8,152 bases of DNA, taken from assembly GCA_019240015.1 (NCBI GenBank), contig JAFAZB010000254.1:1-8152 (forward strand), given 5' to 3'. Origin of the DNA: Solirubrobacterales bacterium (GTDB lineage Bacteria; Actinomycetota; Thermoleophilia; Solirubrobacterales; Solirubrobacteraceae). Below, piece after piece: positions 6,115 through 8,152 of this stretch (within the stretch, counting starts at the first letter, position 1; the number at the start of each line of letters is the position of its first letter). Below the pieces are notes generated by a model. The model was not told where the DNA came from. It worked only from the letters and a program-made list of their open reading frames with translations, and made no database searches. A program made the position numbers and the translations under genes.

Positions 6115-6660
6115 GTGGGTCCCGATGCTCAGCTCAGCCCGACCGGGCGCGTGATACTCGGGATGCTCGCGCTCGGCAAGCGCAGCGGCTACGAGATCAA
6201 GCGGTTCGTCGATTCCTCGACGCGGCACTTCTGGGCCGCGAGCTACGGACAGATCTACCCGGAGCTCCGAGGGCTGGAGAGCAGAGGCTTGGTTCGTGGT
6301 CGCCCGGAGCCCTCAGGCGGCCGGGCCAGGATGACGTACGAACTGACCGAGGAGGGGAACGAGGCGCTCCGCACCTGGCTGGCCGCCGACGAGGAGCCGC
6401 TGTTCGAGCTCCGGGACGAGGGCATGCTGAAGCTGTTCTTCTCCGACAGCCTGCCCGAGCGCAGGATCGAGAACATCCGCGCGATGCGCGCCCGCCAGGA
6501 GCGCAAGCTACTGGCGCTCCGCGCGATCGAGCCGATGGCGAGCGGCGGCTCGACGGGTCCACGGCTGACGCTCGCCCTGGGGATCGAGTTCACCCAGTGG
6601 TTCATCGACTGGTGCGACGCCGCCGAGCGGCGCCTCGCCGACACGGACGAGAAGGAGTAG
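6115..6660 (+). CDS. PadR-family transcriptional repressor
   Basis: This 181-residue regulator has the two-part PadR fold. The N-terminal winged helix (about 8-85) has the family pattern LGMLALGKRSGYEIKRF (15-31), SYGQIYPELRGLESRGLV (43-60) with the recognition helix, and the wing RMTYELTEEGNEAL (72-85). The C-terminal helical dimerisation domain of the Vir_act_alpha_C type (about 95-176) contains a long helix with ERRIENIRAMRARQERKL. The GTG at 6115 starts seven residues before the conserved LSPTGRVIL. A start at a later Met would cut into the first helix. No Shine-Dalgarno precedes it, fitting a leaderless message. It is the first gene of an operon with the MMPL transporter and probably represses that operon until a toxic ligand binds. 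The ligand is unknown. Confidence 0.93.
   Translation: MGPDAQLSPTGRVILGMLALGKRSGYEIKRFVDSSTRHFWAASYGQIYPELRGLESRGLVRGRPEPSGGRARMTYELTEEGNEALRTWLAADEEPLFELRDEGMLKLFFSDSLPERRIENIRAMRARQERKLLALRAIEPMASGGSTGPRLTLALGIEFTQWFIDWCDAAERRLADTDEKE
6652..6657 (+). promoter_or_regulatory. Shine-Dalgarno of the MMPL gene
   Basis: AAGGAG lies within the last codons of padR, six bases before the ATG at 6664. It is the only textbook ribosome-binding site in the window, serves the one tightly coupled gene, and fixes that gene's start. Confidence 0.8.
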
Positions 6661-6663
6661 GGC

Positions 6664-8152
6664 ATGCTGACCAGGCTCTCCGGCTTCCTGTACCGCCGCG
6701 GCAGGCCCGTGCTGTACGTCTCGGTCGTCGGCGTCGCGATCGCCGGCGCGTTCGGGTTCGGCGTCTCGAAGCACCTCAGCCCCTACGGCGCCACCGACCC
6801 GGCGACTCAGAGCGTGCAGGCGATGAACCGCTTCCAGGCGGCCTCCGGGCGTCAGATCGATCCGGGGATCGTCGCCTTGGTGAGCGCGGGAGACGTTCGA
6901 ACCGCAGCGGCGCGGCAGCGGGTGGCGCAGGTGGAGCGAGCGCTGGGAGCTGCCCCGGACGTGCAGAGCGTCGCCAGCTACTACGACCGGCACGACCCCG
7001 CGATGGTATCCCGCGACGGCCGGTCGACCTACGTGCTCGCCTACTTCAGGCCCCTGTCGGATAAGCGCGTGAGCGACGACGCGAAGCGGATCGAGGACGA
7101 GTTCGCCGGCCAGCGGGACGTCAAGCTCGGCGGCGTGGCGATCGCCAACGCGCAGGTCAACGCACAGGTCAGCCACGACCTCGCGCACGGTGAGCTGCTC
7201 GCGTTTCCGTTCATCTTCCTGCTATCGCTGCTGTTCTTCCGCTCGCTGGTGGCGGCGCTGCTGCCTCCGCTGCTCGGTGGCCTGGCGATCGTCGCCACGT
7301 TCTTCGCGCTGCGGATCGTCTCGAGCTTCGTCGACCTGTCCGTGTACGCGCTCAACCTTGTCACCGGCATGGGCTTGGGGCTGGCGATCGACTACAGCCT
7401 GTTCATGGTCTCTCGCTATCGGGAGGAGGCAGCCAGCGCCGGCTTCGAGCTGGCGGCGCTGACGCGCACGCTCCAGACTGCGGGCCGCACGATTCTGTTC
7501 AGCTCGGTGACGATCGCGGCTGCGATCGCCTCGCTGGCGATCTTTCCGCAGCGGTTCCTGTACTCGATGGGGATCGCCGGCGCGATGGTCGCGCTGCTTG
7601 CCGCGGGGCTCGCGCTGGTGGTCCTGCCCGCGCTGCTATCGGTGCTCGGTCCGCGCGTCAACGCGCTCGCGCCGAGGCGGCTCGCGCGCGCCGCGCTCCG
7701 AGACGCCCGCCCCGACGAGCACGGCTGGTGGTACCGGCTGGCGAGCTTCGTGATGCGTCGTCCAGCGAGGACCGCGGTGCTCAGCGCGGCGCTCATGATC
7801 GCGCTCGGGATCCCGTTTGCGCACATCAAGTTCATCTCGGCCGACGCAACCGTGCTGCCGCCGAGCGCGAGCGCATACCAGGTCAACGCGGCGCTGCGCA
7901 ACGACTTCCCGCCCAACCGCACCTCTCCGCTGGAGCTGGTGGTCGGCGTGCCGGCGAGCTCGCCACAGCTGACGACGCTCGCCCAGCGGGTCGCCGAGCT
8001 GCCAAACGTCTCGGCGGTGGCCCCGCCACAGCTAGCCGGATCCGGCGGCGCGTTGCTGGCGGTGGCCCCGACGACGCCCCCGCTGAGCGGCGCCACCCAG
8101 CGACTCGTGCATGACGTCCGCGCGCTAAGGGTTCCGTTCTACCTCGGCGTTG
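6664..8152 (+). CDS. MMPL/RND-family membrane transporter, N-terminal 496 residues
   Basis: This inner-membrane, probably proton-driven exporter belongs to the RND superfamily MMPL branch, which moves lipids, drugs or other hydrophobic compounds. The frame has no stop to the window's end, and relatives run to about 700-1000 residues, so the C-terminal part is missing. Helix 1 spans about 15-34. A first extracytoplasmic porter loop spans about 35-175. Helices follow at about 178-192, 195-218, 227-249, 277-294 and 300-328. A cytoplasmic loop (330-368) precedes the seventh helix (about 370-388), after which the second porter loop begins. The signature GMGLGLAIDYSLFMVSRYREE contains the Asp243-Tyr244 pair expected for proton relay and Arg251/Arg253. 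The gene starts three bases after the padR stop and has a strong AAGGAG, so it is surely co-transcribed with padR. The cargo cannot be told. Confidence 0.93.
   Translation, partial: MLTRLSGFLYRRGRPVLYVSVVGVAIAGAFGFGVSKHLSPYGATDPATQSVQAMNRFQAASGRQIDPGIVALVSAGDVRTAAARQRVAQVERALGAAPDVQSVASYYDRHDPAMVSRDGRSTYVLAYFRPLSDKRVSDDAKRIEDEFAGQRDVKLGGVAIANAQVNAQVSHDLAHGELLAFPFIFLLSLLFFRSLVAALLPPLLGGLAIVATFFALRIVSSFVDLSVYALNLVTGMGLGLAIDYSLFMVSRYREEAASAGFELAALTRTLQTAGRTILFSSVTIAAAIASLAIFPQRFLYSMGIAGAMVALLAAGLALVVLPALLSVLGPRVNALAPRRLARAALRDARPDEHGWWYRLASFVMRRPARTAVLSAALMIALGIPFAHIKFISADATVLPPSASAYQVNAALRNDFPPNRTSPLELVVGVPASSPQLTTLAQRVAELPNVSAVAPPQLAGSGGALLAVAPTTPPLSGATQRLVHDVRALRVPFYLGV

Noticed and set aside
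6105..7064. Plus-strand open frame spanning padR and the start of the MMPL gene in another frame
   Set aside because: It is Arg/Ala/Gly-rich without any motif, and both underlying genes have clear family signatures in their own frames.

Overview
This is a GC-rich stretch of an actinobacterial chromosome. The fused PafB-PafC regulator, the YhaM-like OB/HD nuclease, the long-form RmlA and the PadR/MMPL efflux pair all fit Actinomycetota. The Thermoleophilia/Solirubrobacterales type is my best guess, not something a single marker proves. Coding is dense: eight genes fill the window, the first and last run off its ends, and no gene-free gap exceeds about 110 bases. I see no RNA genes, insertion sequences, CRISPR arrays or attachment sites.

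Layout. Two genes lie on the minus strand at the left edge: the N-terminus of a DHA2-type drug/H+ antiporter (1-259) and, upstream of it, a short-chain dehydrogenase/reductase (316-1008). A 38-bp divergent gap separates these from three plus-strand genes: a YhaM-type OB/HD 3'-5' exoribonuclease (1047-2018), a two-in-one PafBC WYL-domain DNA-damage regulator (2121-4232), and a long-form glucose-1-phosphate thymidylyltransferase (4281-5354). The last of these converges on a minus-strand YceH/DUF480 protein (5370-6002). Divergent from yceH is a two-gene unit: a PadR-family repressor (6115-6660) and, three bases after its stop, an MMPL/RND-type membrane transporter (6664 to the end of the window).

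How the genes work together. The clearest functional unit is padR-mmpL. A near-consensus promoter (TTGACA, 17 bp, TATCGT) has two copies of the palindrome GATATATC filling its spacer and running into the -10 box. This is what an autorepressed efflux operon should look like. The yhaM-pafBC-rmlA genes are co-directional but each has its own gap, so co-transcription is possible but unproven.

The most general pattern is in the start regions. Five of the genes that begin a transcription unit or follow a gap have a TANNNT hexamer ending only 6-9 bases before the start codon and no convincing Shine-Dalgarno. This is the signature of leaderless transcripts. The one tightly coupled internal gene (mmpL) instead has a textbook AAGGAG. 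I found no clear undescribed multi-gene system; the findings concern regulation and gene architecture.
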